This document shows positions 16,699-24,640 of a DNA stretch of 64,000 nucleotides, piece by piece. This DNA comes from Flavivirga aquatica (GTDB lineage: Bacteria; Bacteroidota; Bacteroidia; Flavobacteriales; Flavobacteriaceae), in the NCBI RefSeq assembly GCF_001747085.1, contig NZ_MDJD01000043.1, positions 62,001 through 126,000 on the forward strand. The letters are read 5' to 3'. Both the position numbers and the translations under genes were made by a program. How positions within the stretch are numbered: the stretch's first letter is position 1; the number at the start of each line of letters is the position of its first letter. Below the pieces are notes generated by a model. The model saw nothing but the letters and a program-made list of their open reading frames with translations, did not search any database and was not told the origin of the DNA.

Positions 16699-16706
16699 TA
16701 ACTTTG
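16699..16706 (+). promoter_or_regulatory. -7 element TAACTTTG upstream of the GAF protein
   Basis: Exact TAnnTTTG match 22 bp before the start at 16729. Confidence 0.4.
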
Positions 16707-16728
16707 TTATTCTAAGAAATTTAATGTC

Positions 16729-19101
16729 ATGGATATTAATGAGAATTTTGAATCGCCCTTTAAACTTAAAATTGGTTTTAATAAGTTGCTCAAACATTAT
16801 GAGGAATTGTCTAAGGGTGGAGATGAATTCATATCTGCTAAAGCTAACCTTGTATTAAAAATAGCTTCTGAATATCCAGAGTTAAGAGAAGGTTTTAGTG
16901 ATGTTTCTATATTAAAAGAAAGAGAAAAGGAAATACATGCTATTCTCCAAGATTCATTTAGTCCTATATTAACTAAAAATGAAATAAAAACTGCTTCTGT
17001 GCCTTTTCGTGATTTGAATTTTAATTGTTCGGAGCGCTTTAAAAATATAATTAGAATAGCAGGAGATGATTTTCAATTGAATATAAAAAACATGCCTGAA
17101 GATGATGGCTATATTATTGCATGTACTGTTATTTTAAGTTTTTGCTATGGTTATAATATAAACCTTAATAGACCCTTTTATTATGAAATACCAGATGCTA
17201 ATGGGATAATGCGCTTTTATAAAATATTATACAATGCAGATTTTTGTGAAATTATTCCAAATAAAAATGCTCCAAAAATAACACAGAAAGATTATAATGA
17301 GTTATTGGATAATTTTGAAAATGTAGACCTTTGGAAAAAAAAATTTCCACCTCATAGCTATACATTTAATGGTTTTGTAGTTTCAAATATTTTTGATGTT
17401 ACAGATGATCAATCTATATCTAATATTAAGTCTAACCTAATTGGAGAAGATAAGCGAAAGGATGAGAATTTTATGGATGGCTTTCATGAAGTTTTTAGAT
17501 CTCTTTTTGGGATTAACGATTTAAGAGTCGGATTTTCCATATATAATGAAGAAGATGGTACTTTTGAGCGTGTTTATGGTGTTGGAATGAATAGTTTTCT
17601 TCTAGGTGATTTAGAAAAAGCAGATTGCAGGGATTCTTTATGTTGTTGGTCTTATGATAGATTACTAAAAGAACATAAGTTCTTTTCTATTTCAGATGTA
17701 GATAGCGCACTTAAAGAATCAAAAGAACAAGCACCACATATTACTAATTTACATAAGCAAGGAATTAAAAGTGCTATTTTTGCGCCCATTGCAAATGATG
17801 ATGGGGTAATGGGAGTTATAGAAATAGTATCCAATAAAATGCAAGTGCTTAATAGTATCAATGCTAATAAGTTGGTAGATGTTATGCCTTTTATTGTATC
17901 AGCAGTAGAGCGATCTAAAAATGAAGAGGAAAATTTAATAGAAGCCATCATTCAAAAAGAATGTACTTCCATTCACCCAAGTGTAAAATGGCGATTTGAA
18001 AAAGAAGCTAGGAAATATATTAAAGCAGAATTTAATGGAGAAAAAGCAGTTTTCAAAAAAATAGATTTTGAAAACATTTATCCTTTATATGGGCAAATAG
18101 ATATTAAAGGATCTTCCGAAGCTAGAAATAAAGCAACTCAATTAGATTTAACGCTTCAATTAAAAGCAGTTAAAAGTATTTTTGAAAAAGCTTCAGAAGT
18201 AGAGGTTTTACCAATTTATGAACAATATATATATCAAATTAAGAATTATTTAAAAGATTTAAAAACCAATTTTCAAGTAGATAGCGAGCAGCATATAGCT
18301 GAATTTTTTAAGCAAGATATAGAGCCCGTACTTAAACATCTTTACTCTACAGATAGCTTAAGGCCTCATATTGATTCTTATTTTAGTAGTATTGATGATA
18401 AAGTAAATATTTTGTACAATCATAGAAAACAGTACGATGATACTATTGTTATGATTAACAAAGAAATGGCTTCGCTTTTAGATAAAAAGCAGCTAGAGGC
18501 TCAGGCTATGTATCCACATTATTTTGAGCGTTTTAAAACTGATGGTGTAGAACACAATATGTACATAGGTGAATCTATTACAAAAGAAGAGTCATTCAAT
18601 CCTATTTATCTTTATAATTTAAGACTATGGCAATTACAAGTGATGTGCGAAATGGAAAATGCTTATTATCAAATGCAGCATAATTTTCCTGTAGCTTTAG
18701 ATGTGGCTTCAATGGTTTTAGTTTTTAATCAACCATTATCTATAAGTTTTAGAATGGATGAAAAACAATTTGATGTAGATGGCACTTACAATGCTAGATA
18801 TGAAATTGTAAAGAAACGCGTAGATAAGGCTTACATAAAGGGGACAAAAAAACGTATTACAGAAAAGGGTAAAATAACGATTGTATATTCTCAAAAACAA
18901 GATGAACGTGAATATTTAAGGTATATTAAGTTTCTGCAATCTAAGCATTATTTAGATACAGATGTAGAGATTTTAGAGTTACAGGATTTACAAGCGGTAA
19001 CTGGTCTTAAAGCTTTAAGAGTAAGTGTTTTATATCATAAAAATGAAAAAGATAAAGCATTTTATACTTACGATGATTTAATGAAAGAGATTAAGGCGTA
19101 G
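16729..19101 (+). CDS. GAF-domain protein of unknown function
   Basis: This 790-residue cytoplasmic protein has no signal or membrane helix. A GAF-like sensor domain is suggested around residues 240-400 (DDLRVGFSIYNEED..., SAIFAPIANDDGVMGVIEIVS), the typical last strand and helix of a GAF fold. The N-terminal 230 residues and the long helical C-terminal half (residues 400-790), with several K/E-rich helices, match no family I recognise. No kinase, cyclase, HD or receiver motif was found, so it is not a standard signal transducer. It has its own TAnnTTTG element and is followed after 2 bp by a very small Cys-pair protein. Confidence 0.75.
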   Translation: MDINENFESPFKLKIGFNKLLKHYEELSKGGDEFISAKANLVLKIASEYPELREGFSDVSILKEREKEIHAILQDSFSPILTKNEIKTASVPFRDLNFNCSERFKNIIRIAGDDFQLNIKNMPEDDGYIIACTVILSFCYGYNINLNRPFYYEIPDANGIMRFYKILYNADFCEIIPNKNAPKITQKDYNELLDNFENVDLWKKKFPPHSYTFNGFVVSNIFDVTDDQSISNIKSNLIGEDKRKDENFMDGFHEVFRSLFGINDLRVGFSIYNEEDGTFERVYGVGMNSFLLGDLEKADCRDSLCCWSYDRLLKEHKFFSISDVDSALKESKEQAPHITNLHKQGIKSAIFAPIANDDGVMGVIEIVSNKMQVLNSINANKLVDVMPFIVSAVERSKNEEENLIEAIIQKECTSIHPSVKWRFEKEARKYIKAEFNGEKAVFKKIDFENIYPLYGQIDIKGSSEARNKATQLDLTLQLKAVKSIFEKASEVEVLPIYEQYIYQIKNYLKDLKTNFQVDSEQHIAEFFKQDIEPVLKHLYSTDSLRPHIDSYFSSIDDKVNILYNHRKQYDDTIVMINKEMASLLDKKQLEAQAMYPHYFERFKTDGVEHNMYIGESITKEESFNPIYLYNLRLWQLQVMCEMENAYYQMQHNFPVALDVASMVLVFNQPLSISFRMDEKQFDVDGTYNARYEIVKKRVDKAYIKGTKKRITEKGKITIVYSQKQDEREYLRYIKFLQSKHYLDTDVEILELQDLQAVTGLKALRVSVLYHKNEKDKAFYTYDDLMKEIKA

Positions 19102-19103
19102 TT

Positions 19104-19292
19104 ATGAAAGGGTTTTTAAAAGAAAAAGATGAAAATGAAGTGAAATTTGTTTGTTCGAATTGTGGAATGAATAAATATTATTCAGAAACTCTAGCCGATA
19201 AATTTCAAATGGAAAAAAGTTTAAAAACATATAAAACACGAAATTTAATAGTTGGAGGTAATTTTAAAGACTTTATAAAAAGATGCTATTAG
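19104..19292 (+). CDS. small protein with a Cys-x2-Cys pair
   Basis: This 62-residue open frame starts 2 bp after the GAF gene stop and is probably translationally coupled. It has one CSNCG knuckle near residue 17 and a single terminal cysteine. Half a zinc ribbon is the best description. It may be a shortened relic of a longer protein, since decayed sequence begins soon after it. Confidence 0.45.
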   Translation: MKGFLKEKDENEVKFVCSNCGMNKYYSETLADKFQMEKSLKTYKTRNLIVGGNFKDFIKRCY

Positions 19293-19320
19293 TGGAAATG
19301 AACGCTAATATATTCAACTT

Positions 19321-19477
19321 CCCAAATACTGAAAAGCACCAGTAATAAAATTCGTAATAATACTTCTCATAAAAAGAGAGTAAATTAATTCTTTGTTTTT
19401 TTATCTAAAACTAATCTTAGAAAATATGAGTCCTTTTTCGTAGAAGAATAAAGATGTTTTCTGTATAGCATGATTTC
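19321..19477 (-). pseudogene. decayed C-terminal fragment of an HD-PycTM-type membrane protein
   Basis: Read on the minus strand, 19477-19400 gives EIMLYRKHLYSSTKKDSYFL then RLVLDKK. This closely follows the intact gene at 21316-22521 (EMMQDREYLYSSMKKDLYFL, GLVLDKK). The frame then meets a stop, and the shifted frame ends in VLFSIWE, comparable with IAFQYSGA. It is a broken paralogue of the last 60 residues, about 2 kb from the intact gene and in the same orientation. Confidence 0.8.
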
Positions 19478-19948
19478 TTATGTGCTTACACATTTTTTAG
19501 TTATAAATGATACTATTCAGTTTAATTGCATCTCTTTTTTTATTTAAAAATAATATTGAATCTAGTGCGTTATATTTATTCGAAAATTGGATAAGAAGGT
19601 TGTTTTATGGTAATTAAATCCTCTATTATAGGATTTATCTTAAAATATTTAGTAGAAAAAAGACTTTTTTATATATTTTTTCGTATTTTAACGTAAATAA
19701 TAAGCGTTTTGTCGAATAATCAAGTGTTTGGAACTTGAGTTTTGTTAAGTGTAATTTAATATATGGTTATATCGGCATAAAATTTATAAGCTATAAATTG
19801 AACTTAGTTTTTAAATTAATAAATGCTTATTATTCATATATAGTTAAGTACATAAACAGTTAAAGTAATTGTTTATGGCACAGATGTTGTTTACTTACAG
19901 AAGTAAGTGGCTATAATAAAAATTAATTTTTAATAATAACATATTTCT
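19478..19948. other. non-coding stretch and leader of the beta-helix gene
   Basis: No gene is seen. The last 100 bp hold two consecutive perfect hairpins: CATAAACA (19851-19858) with TGTTTATG (19870-19877), and ACTTAC (19893-19898) with GTAAGT (19903-19908). They could form a structured leader for the gene starting at 19949. Confidence 0.4.
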
Positions 19949-21265
19949 ATGAAAGAGATAACTAAAATAATAGGACTGTTAATGTTAATGTTTGGTACGG
20001 TTAGTGCGCAACAAAGGGGTATAGAAGGTGATAATTGGCTTAATAACTGGACACAGTTTAATCCTAAAACTGTAGATTATGGAGAAAGTAGTCATATATT
20101 AACAGGCAATATAACAGAAGATACTAAGCTGTTAAAAAAGAATGTTTACCAGCTGTTAGGAGATGTTTTTGTTACGAATAATGCGAAACTTAGTATTGAG
20201 CCAGGAACAGTAATTATGGCAGATGCAGAAACGAGAGCATCTTTGACTATTACTAAGGGAGCAAAGATAGTAGCAGAAGGTTTGTTAACAGATCCAATAG
20301 TTTTTACATCTAATAAAAGTTACAAAAAAGCAGGAGATTGGCGAGGTATAATATTATTAGGTGATGCCCCTACAAATAAATTAGGGAATACAAGTTCTAT
20401 ATCTTCTTTTTATTCAAATATGAAACCAGAGAACTATGAAAACACAAATTTTGGAGGCTCAAATCCAAAAAGTAACTCAGGTATTTTAAAATATGTAAGA
20501 ATAGAATATGCAGGAGCGGTGAAGAAGGTGAAAAATCCAGACGCTTCAAATGCTATATTATTAGCAGGCATAGGAAACGAAACTATAATAAATAATGTTA
20601 TGGTAAGTTATTCTGCAGGTAACTCTTTTAATGTAATAGGGGGAGAAGTTAATTTAGAGAAAATAGTTTCTTTCAAATCGGCAGGTACTGACTATAAATT
20701 TAATTATGGAGCGCAATGTAATTTAAGTAATGGATTAGCTATTAGGTCTCCGTATACCTCAAATGGAGTAGATTCTAGGTGTATGAAGGTTGTTTCATAT
20801 GATAAGAAGGGAGATGTAGATTTCTCTAAAAAAGGAACAGCAATAATAGCAAATAATGTAACATTCTTGACAGATACAGAAACCTTAGATTCAGACATTA
20901 AGCTAGGATTGGTAAAGGAGTCTATTTATATAGGAGAAAATACATTGTTCGAAATTGGTAAAAGTGTAATATCTGGTTTTAGCCCTGCAGTACTACTTAA
21001 TGAGAATATATTAATTAATGGAGAGAATTTAGCGAAACTTCAGTTTAGTAAGATGTATTTTAATAATTGTAACGGAAATATTTTTAGAGATTATAATAGT
21101 AATAATGAAGATTTAGAAAATTGGTACGGGAATGATGCTTTTTTTAATGTTTACTCTAAAAGTGAGCATTCAGAAATATTTGTTGATATAAAAAATAGAA
21201 AAAAACCAGATTATAGATTACGTATAAATGAAATAGTTGCGATGAATAATCTTGGTGGAAATTAA
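19949..21265 (+). CDS. secreted right-handed beta-helix-like protein
   Basis: This 438-residue protein has a signal peptide (IIGLLMLMFGTVSAQ). The middle has the look of flavobacterial surface beta-helix proteins: NNAKLSIEPGTVIMADAET, then LTITKGAKIVAEG, PIVFTSNKSYKKAGDWRGI and ILKYVRIEYAGAV. The series of TITKGAKI and P-I-V-F-TS turns is characteristic of these solenoid repeats. There is no T9SS sorting domain and no lipobox. The function is unknown. It is convergent with the HD-PycTM gene and shares a terminator with it. Confidence 0.7.
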   Translation: MKEITKIIGLLMLMFGTVSAQQRGIEGDNWLNNWTQFNPKTVDYGESSHILTGNITEDTKLLKKNVYQLLGDVFVTNNAKLSIEPGTVIMADAETRASLTITKGAKIVAEGLLTDPIVFTSNKSYKKAGDWRGIILLGDAPTNKLGNTSSISSFYSNMKPENYENTNFGGSNPKSNSGILKYVRIEYAGAVKKVKNPDASNAILLAGIGNETIINNVMVSYSAGNSFNVIGGEVNLEKIVSFKSAGTDYKFNYGAQCNLSNGLAIRSPYTSNGVDSRCMKVVSYDKKGDVDFSKKGTAIIANNVTFLTDTETLDSDIKLGLVKESIYIGENTLFEIGKSVISGFSPAVLLNENILINGENLAKLQFSKMYFNNCNGNIFRDYNSNNEDLENWYGNDAFFNVYSKSEHSEIFVDIKNRKKPDYRLRINEIVAMNNLGGN

Positions 21266-21274
21266 AAATAAATG

Positions 21275-21317
21275 AACAAATAGAGCCATGAAATGTTGTT
21301 TCATGGCTTTATTTGTT
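21275..21317. terminator. bidirectional terminator
   Basis: Nineteen-base arms (21275-21293 and 21299-21317) with one wobble pair and a 5-base loop around GAGCCATGAAA/TTTCATGGCTTT. It sits between the convergent stops at 21265 and 21316. Confidence 0.88.
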
Positions 21318-22521
21318 AAAGAACATTTGCTCCCGAATACTGAAAAGCAATAGCAAAAGCAATAACACTTACGATAATGCCTGCCATAAAAACAGAGTAA
21401 GTAAGTCTTAGTATTTTGTATTTTTTATCTAAAACTAGACCAAGAAAATATAAATCTTTTTTCATAGAAGAATAAAGGTATTCTCTGTCCTGCATCATTT
21501 CTCCCATGGCCCATTCAAAATCTTTGAGTTCCATTTTATGAAAGTTTCCAAAGAATAGTAAATTCACTTTCTTGTTCGCAACATCTTCTTTTGTAAACTT
21601 GCCGCTAGTCACATTTGGACGTGTCGCTAAAACAGATAAAATAATGGAGGCTACTGTAACCGTTACAAAAATAACAGTTGGGTAAATAAGGTAAGCATTA
21701 GAGGGATTATCTAGTTTAGGGATTAAATTAGCTAAGACTAAAGAGACTATAATTGCATTTACAGAAAGCAAAATGTTTGCTTTAGTATCGGCAATGTTAC
21801 TTAAGGTAATATGATTTTTTAAAGTAACACGGAACATGGTTTCAATACCGCGTTCTGGCAGTTCAACCTTATTTTTTTTAAAATTTAATTCTTCTTTTTT
21901 CTGTTTAAGTTTTTTACTTTCAATATCAAGCTTTTTTTTAGCCTTAAGTAATTCAGATAAATTTTTACCTTTTCTTTTTTCCCAATTAAGAGCAGCTTCA
22001 TTAGTGTGAAAACGATGCTGTGTGGATAAGAAGTTTATGTTTTCATCTAACCATTCGCTTTCAGAGAATACTTGGTTACAAACAAGTTCCCATTCTTTTC
22101 TTAATAGTTCGGAAACTTCAAAGTAATTTTTACTGCCAATGTGTGAGCAATCTGCATCTCTTATTATTTTTTCTAATTTGTTTTTTGGCTTATGTCCAAT
22201 TTTGGTGGCCAAAATTAAATGACATACTGTATCAATATCTTTTTCAGCATAATTCTCAGAATTCAAAAACTCTTTAGCTATAACAATACTTTCATCTTCA
22301 TGGTTTTTAGCATCTTTGGTAAAACCAGTATCATGAAGCCAGGCGGTTAATGTTAAAATGGTTTTTTCAGAATCTGTTAAGCCACATTGTTCGGTTAGTT
22401 CTTTTACTTTTTCAACAACACGTTGCGTATGGGTTAAATTATGATATAAAAAAGCAGTATCTAACTTTTCGTTTAAAAGATTAGTTGTGAAAATTTCAGC
22501 TTTTGTTATTATATTATCCAT
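21316..22521 (-). CDS. HD phosphohydrolase fused to a PycTM (Pycsar effector-like) transmembrane domain
   Basis: This is a 401-residue protein. The N-terminal half is an HD domain with LYHNLTHTQRVVEKV, LTAWLHDTGF (the HD pair), the distal histidine region and IIRDADCSHIG. A lysine-rich helix follows at about residues 190-220. The C-terminal domain has SNIADTKANILLSVNAIIVS, two further membrane helices (IYPTVIFVTVTVASIIL, FMAGIIVSVIAFAIAF) and LLFFGNFHKM. This matches the membrane domain of Pycsar effectors (formerly DUF5706). Such effectors respond to cyclic nucleotides in phage defence, but no cyclase is encoded nearby, so a housekeeping nucleotide role is equally possible. A decayed partial copy lies at 19321-19477. 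Confidence 0.85.
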   Translation of the reverse strand: MDNIITKAEIFTTNLLNEKLDTAFLYHNLTHTQRVVEKVKELTEQCGLTDSEKTILTLTAWLHDTGFTKDAKNHEDESIVIAKEFLNSENYAEKDIDTVCHLILATKIGHKPKNKLEKIIRDADCSHIGSKNYFEVSELLRKEWELVCNQVFSESEWLDENINFLSTQHRFHTNEAALNWEKRKGKNLSELLKAKKKLDIESKKLKQKKEELNFKKNKVELPERGIETMFRVTLKNHITLSNIADTKANILLSVNAIIVSLVLANLIPKLDNPSNAYLIYPTVIFVTVTVASIILSVLATRPNVTSGKFTKEDVANKKVNLLFFGNFHKMELKDFEWAMGEMMQDREYLYSSMKKDLYFLGLVLDKKYKILRLTYSVFMAGIIVSVIAFAIAFQYSGANVL

Positions 22522-22837
22522 AGATATTCAATAGTTTGTTTAGTAAAAATACTAAACTTTATTTAACAAGACTTTAAGGCGGTAAAACGTAATTATTTGT
22601 CGTAAATTATATTAATACCTTTTGTTGATTAAAATTTATTTCAAAATAGAAAAGAAAAAAGGAGCTTTATCATGATCAATTTAATAGGTGAATGATATTC
22701 ATATTTTCAAATCTTTCAAAAAGATAAGCATAGTAAGTTCCTGAATAAAATTTCGACTATCTTTATGTTGAAAAAGCATATCATAATTGAACTTGTTTAA
22801 ATGAGTTCACTAACTAAAAAAAGAAAGGAAATCTATT
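22522..22837. other. divergent intergenic region between HD-PycTM and msrB
   Basis: No gene is seen. It must hold promoters for both directions, but no exact TAnnTTTG was found; TATCTTTA near 22760 is the nearest on the plus strand. A purine-rich AAAGAAAGGAAA lies just before the msrB start. Confidence 0.4.
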
Positions 22838-23293
22838 ATGCTAACTTGGAAAGAAGTTATAAGCTTTTCCGTAAAAGGGAATCCAACTCCAGACAAACGA
22901 GTTGAAAAGACAGAAGTAGAATGGCGTACTCAATTAACTTCAGAGCAATTTAGAATTACAAGACAAAAAGGAACAGAACGACCACATAGTGGAGCGCTTT
23001 GTAGAACCCACGATGAAGGAAAGTATAATTGTGTATGTTGTGATGCGGCATTGTTCGACTCTACAATTAAATTTAGTTCAGGTACAGGATGGCCCAGTTT
23101 TACGCAACCTATTAAAGAAAATGCAATTAAGTACGAAAGAGACACAGCTTTTGGTATGGTACGTGTTGAGGTAATGTGTAATACATGTGATGCCCATTTA
23201 GGACATGTATTTCCAGATGGACCAAAACCAAGCGGATTACGGTATTGTATTAACTCAGAATCTATGGTTATAGAAAGAGGTGCAGATGAATAA
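22838..23293 (+). CDS. msrB: peptide methionine-(R)-S-oxide reductase MsrB
   Basis: This 151-residue enzyme reduces the R-form of methionine sulfoxide in proteins. The zinc site is complete (C65-x2-C68 and C114-x2-C117), the substrate loop is SGTGWPSF, and the catalytic cysteine is C137 in GLRYCINS, with a likely resolving cysteine C55. There is no signal peptide, so it is cytoplasmic. It is the first gene of an eight-gene redox-repair operon and overlaps msrA by 14 bp. Confidence 0.95.
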   Translation: MLTWKEVISFSVKGNPTPDKRVEKTEVEWRTQLTSEQFRITRQKGTERPHSGALCRTHDEGKYNCVCCDAALFDSTIKFSSGTGWPSFTQPIKENAIKYERDTAFGMVRVEVMCNTCDAHLGHVFPDGPKPSGLRYCINSESMVIERGADE

Positions 23294-23825
23294 TGAAAAT
23301 TTACAATTAGCCACTTTTGGAGGCGGCTGTTTTTGGTGTACAGAAGCTGTATTCCAAGAAGTAAAAGGGGTCGAAAAAATAGTATCTGGATACTCTGGAG
23401 GAACTGTTCCTGGACATCCAACCTATAGAGAGATATGTTCTGGATTAACAGGACATGCAGAGGTTGTACAGGTGACTTTTGATTCAAGTGTGATTTCGTA
23501 TCAAGATATTTTAATCATTTTTATGACAACGCATGATCCTACAACTTTAAACAAGCAAGGCGCAGATCGAGGTACGCAATACCGCTCGGTAATATATTAT
23601 CACGATACTGCTCAAAAAGAAATAGCAGAAGTGGTGTTAAAAGAAGTCGCTCCATATTATGAAAACGCTATAGTTACTGAAATTACAGCGTTAGATGTTT
23701 TTTATAAAGCAGAAGAAGAACATCAGGATTATTACAGGAATAACGAAACACAAGGCTATTGCAGTTTTGTTATAACACCTAAATTGGTTAAACTACGTGA
23801 GCTCCATGCGGATAAGTTAAAGTAG
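23280..23825 (+). CDS. msrA: peptide methionine-(S)-S-oxide reductase MsrA
   Basis: This is a 181-residue enzyme (or 179 from the ATG at 23286). The hallmark FGGGCFWCTEAVFQ holds the catalytic cysteine. DPTTLNKQGADRGTQYRSVI and the AEEEHQDYY motif that anchors the substrate are intact. It reduces the S-form of methionine sulfoxide, complementing MsrB. Its start overlaps the msrB stop by 14 bp, which points to translational coupling. Confidence 0.96.
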   Translation: MQMNNENLQLATFGGGCFWCTEAVFQEVKGVEKIVSGYSGGTVPGHPTYREICSGLTGHAEVVQVTFDSSVISYQDILIIFMTTHDPTTLNKQGADRGTQYRSVIYYHDTAQKEIAEVVLKEVAPYYENAIVTEITALDVFYKAEEEHQDYYRNNETQGYCSFVITPKLVKLRELHADKLK

Positions 23826-23831
23826 TATCAA

Positions 23832-24353
23832 ATGAAAATTAAATTTAAAGATAGAAATAGCTATATGTCAAACCAATTGGAACATATAAATGTATTTAAT
23901 GCGCCAGAGTTTAATGTAAATCAATGGATTGATGCAGAGGGGAATAAAACAGAATCAATAAAACTATCAGATTTTAAAGGGAAGTTTAAGGTGGTGTATT
24001 GTTTTCAAAGTTGGTGTCCAGGGTGTCATAGTAAAGGCTTACCAGATTTAAAAAAAATGGTAGAAGCATTAAAAGGCAACGATAATGTTGAGTTTTTAGC
24101 CATACAAACTGTTTTTGAAGGTCATGAAGAGAATACTTATGAGAAAATAATAGAGACTCAAAAGCAATACGACTTAAAAATACCTTTTGGACATGATGCA
24201 GGAGACGATGGAAAATCGATATCGAATGTTATGAGAAATTATCAAACAGGCGGGACACCATGGTTTCTATTTATTGATAAAAAAGATAATGTTGTGTTTT
24301 CAGATTTTCATTTAAATCCAGATGCAGCCATTGAATTATTAAAAACGATGTAG
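23832..24353 (+). CDS. thioredoxin-like (TlpA/AhpC-TSA type) protein
   Basis: This is a 173-residue protein, or 162 if translation starts at the internal ATG at 23865 (MSNQLEHINVFNAPEF), which suits the fold better. The redox motif is SWCPGC, preceded by FKVVYCFQ, and the cis-proline loop is TGGTPWFLFID. There is no signal peptide or lipobox, so it probably acts in the cytoplasm, perhaps as electron donor to the methionine sulfoxide reductases beside it. That partnership is inferred from the operon. Confidence 0.85.
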   Translation: MKIKFKDRNSYMSNQLEHINVFNAPEFNVNQWIDAEGNKTESIKLSDFKGKFKVVYCFQSWCPGCHSKGLPDLKKMVEALKGNDNVEFLAIQTVFEGHEENTYEKIIETQKQYDLKIPFGHDAGDDGKSISNVMRNYQTGGTPWFLFIDKKDNVVFSDFHLNPDAAIELLKTM

Positions 24354-24356
24354 TTT

Positions 24357-24617
24357 ATGAAACCAAAGGTTAACATAAAGCTTTATGGAGCCGAAAGATG
24401 TCATAAAACACAATACTATAAAACATTTTTAGAAACACGTGATTTAGATTACGTGTTTTTGGATGTTGAAGTTAATGATGATTATGCTGAAAAATTAAGG
24501 CAGCTTTATGATAATGGAAAACTAAACTTTCCAACAATAACCATTGGAGGTAAACGATTAAGAAATCCGTCTGATAAAGATTTAGGGAAATGGTTAAGCA
24601 AATTAACAACAAGCTGA
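24357..24617 (+). CDS. glutaredoxin-like protein
   Basis: This 86-residue protein has the size of a small glutaredoxin. The active site is a single cysteine in GAERCHKTQYY (C-x2-T, monothiol arrangement) and the cis-proline glutathione loop is NFPTITIGG. It starts 3 bp after the thioredoxin-like gene and precedes selO. In E. coli a glutaredoxin is a known AMPylation target of SelO, so the adjacency is suggestive. Confidence 0.8.
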   Translation: MKPKVNIKLYGAERCHKTQYYKTFLETRDLDYVFLDVEVNDDYAEKLRQLYDNGKLNFPTITIGGKRLRNPSDKDLGKWLSKLTTS

Positions 24618-24640
24618 TTGTTGTTTAAGAAATGTAATAT

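Noticed and set aside
22930-23487. 185-codon minus-strand open frame opposite msrB and msrA
   Set aside because: Both plus-strand genes have complete family motifs; the antisense frame has no recognisable domain.
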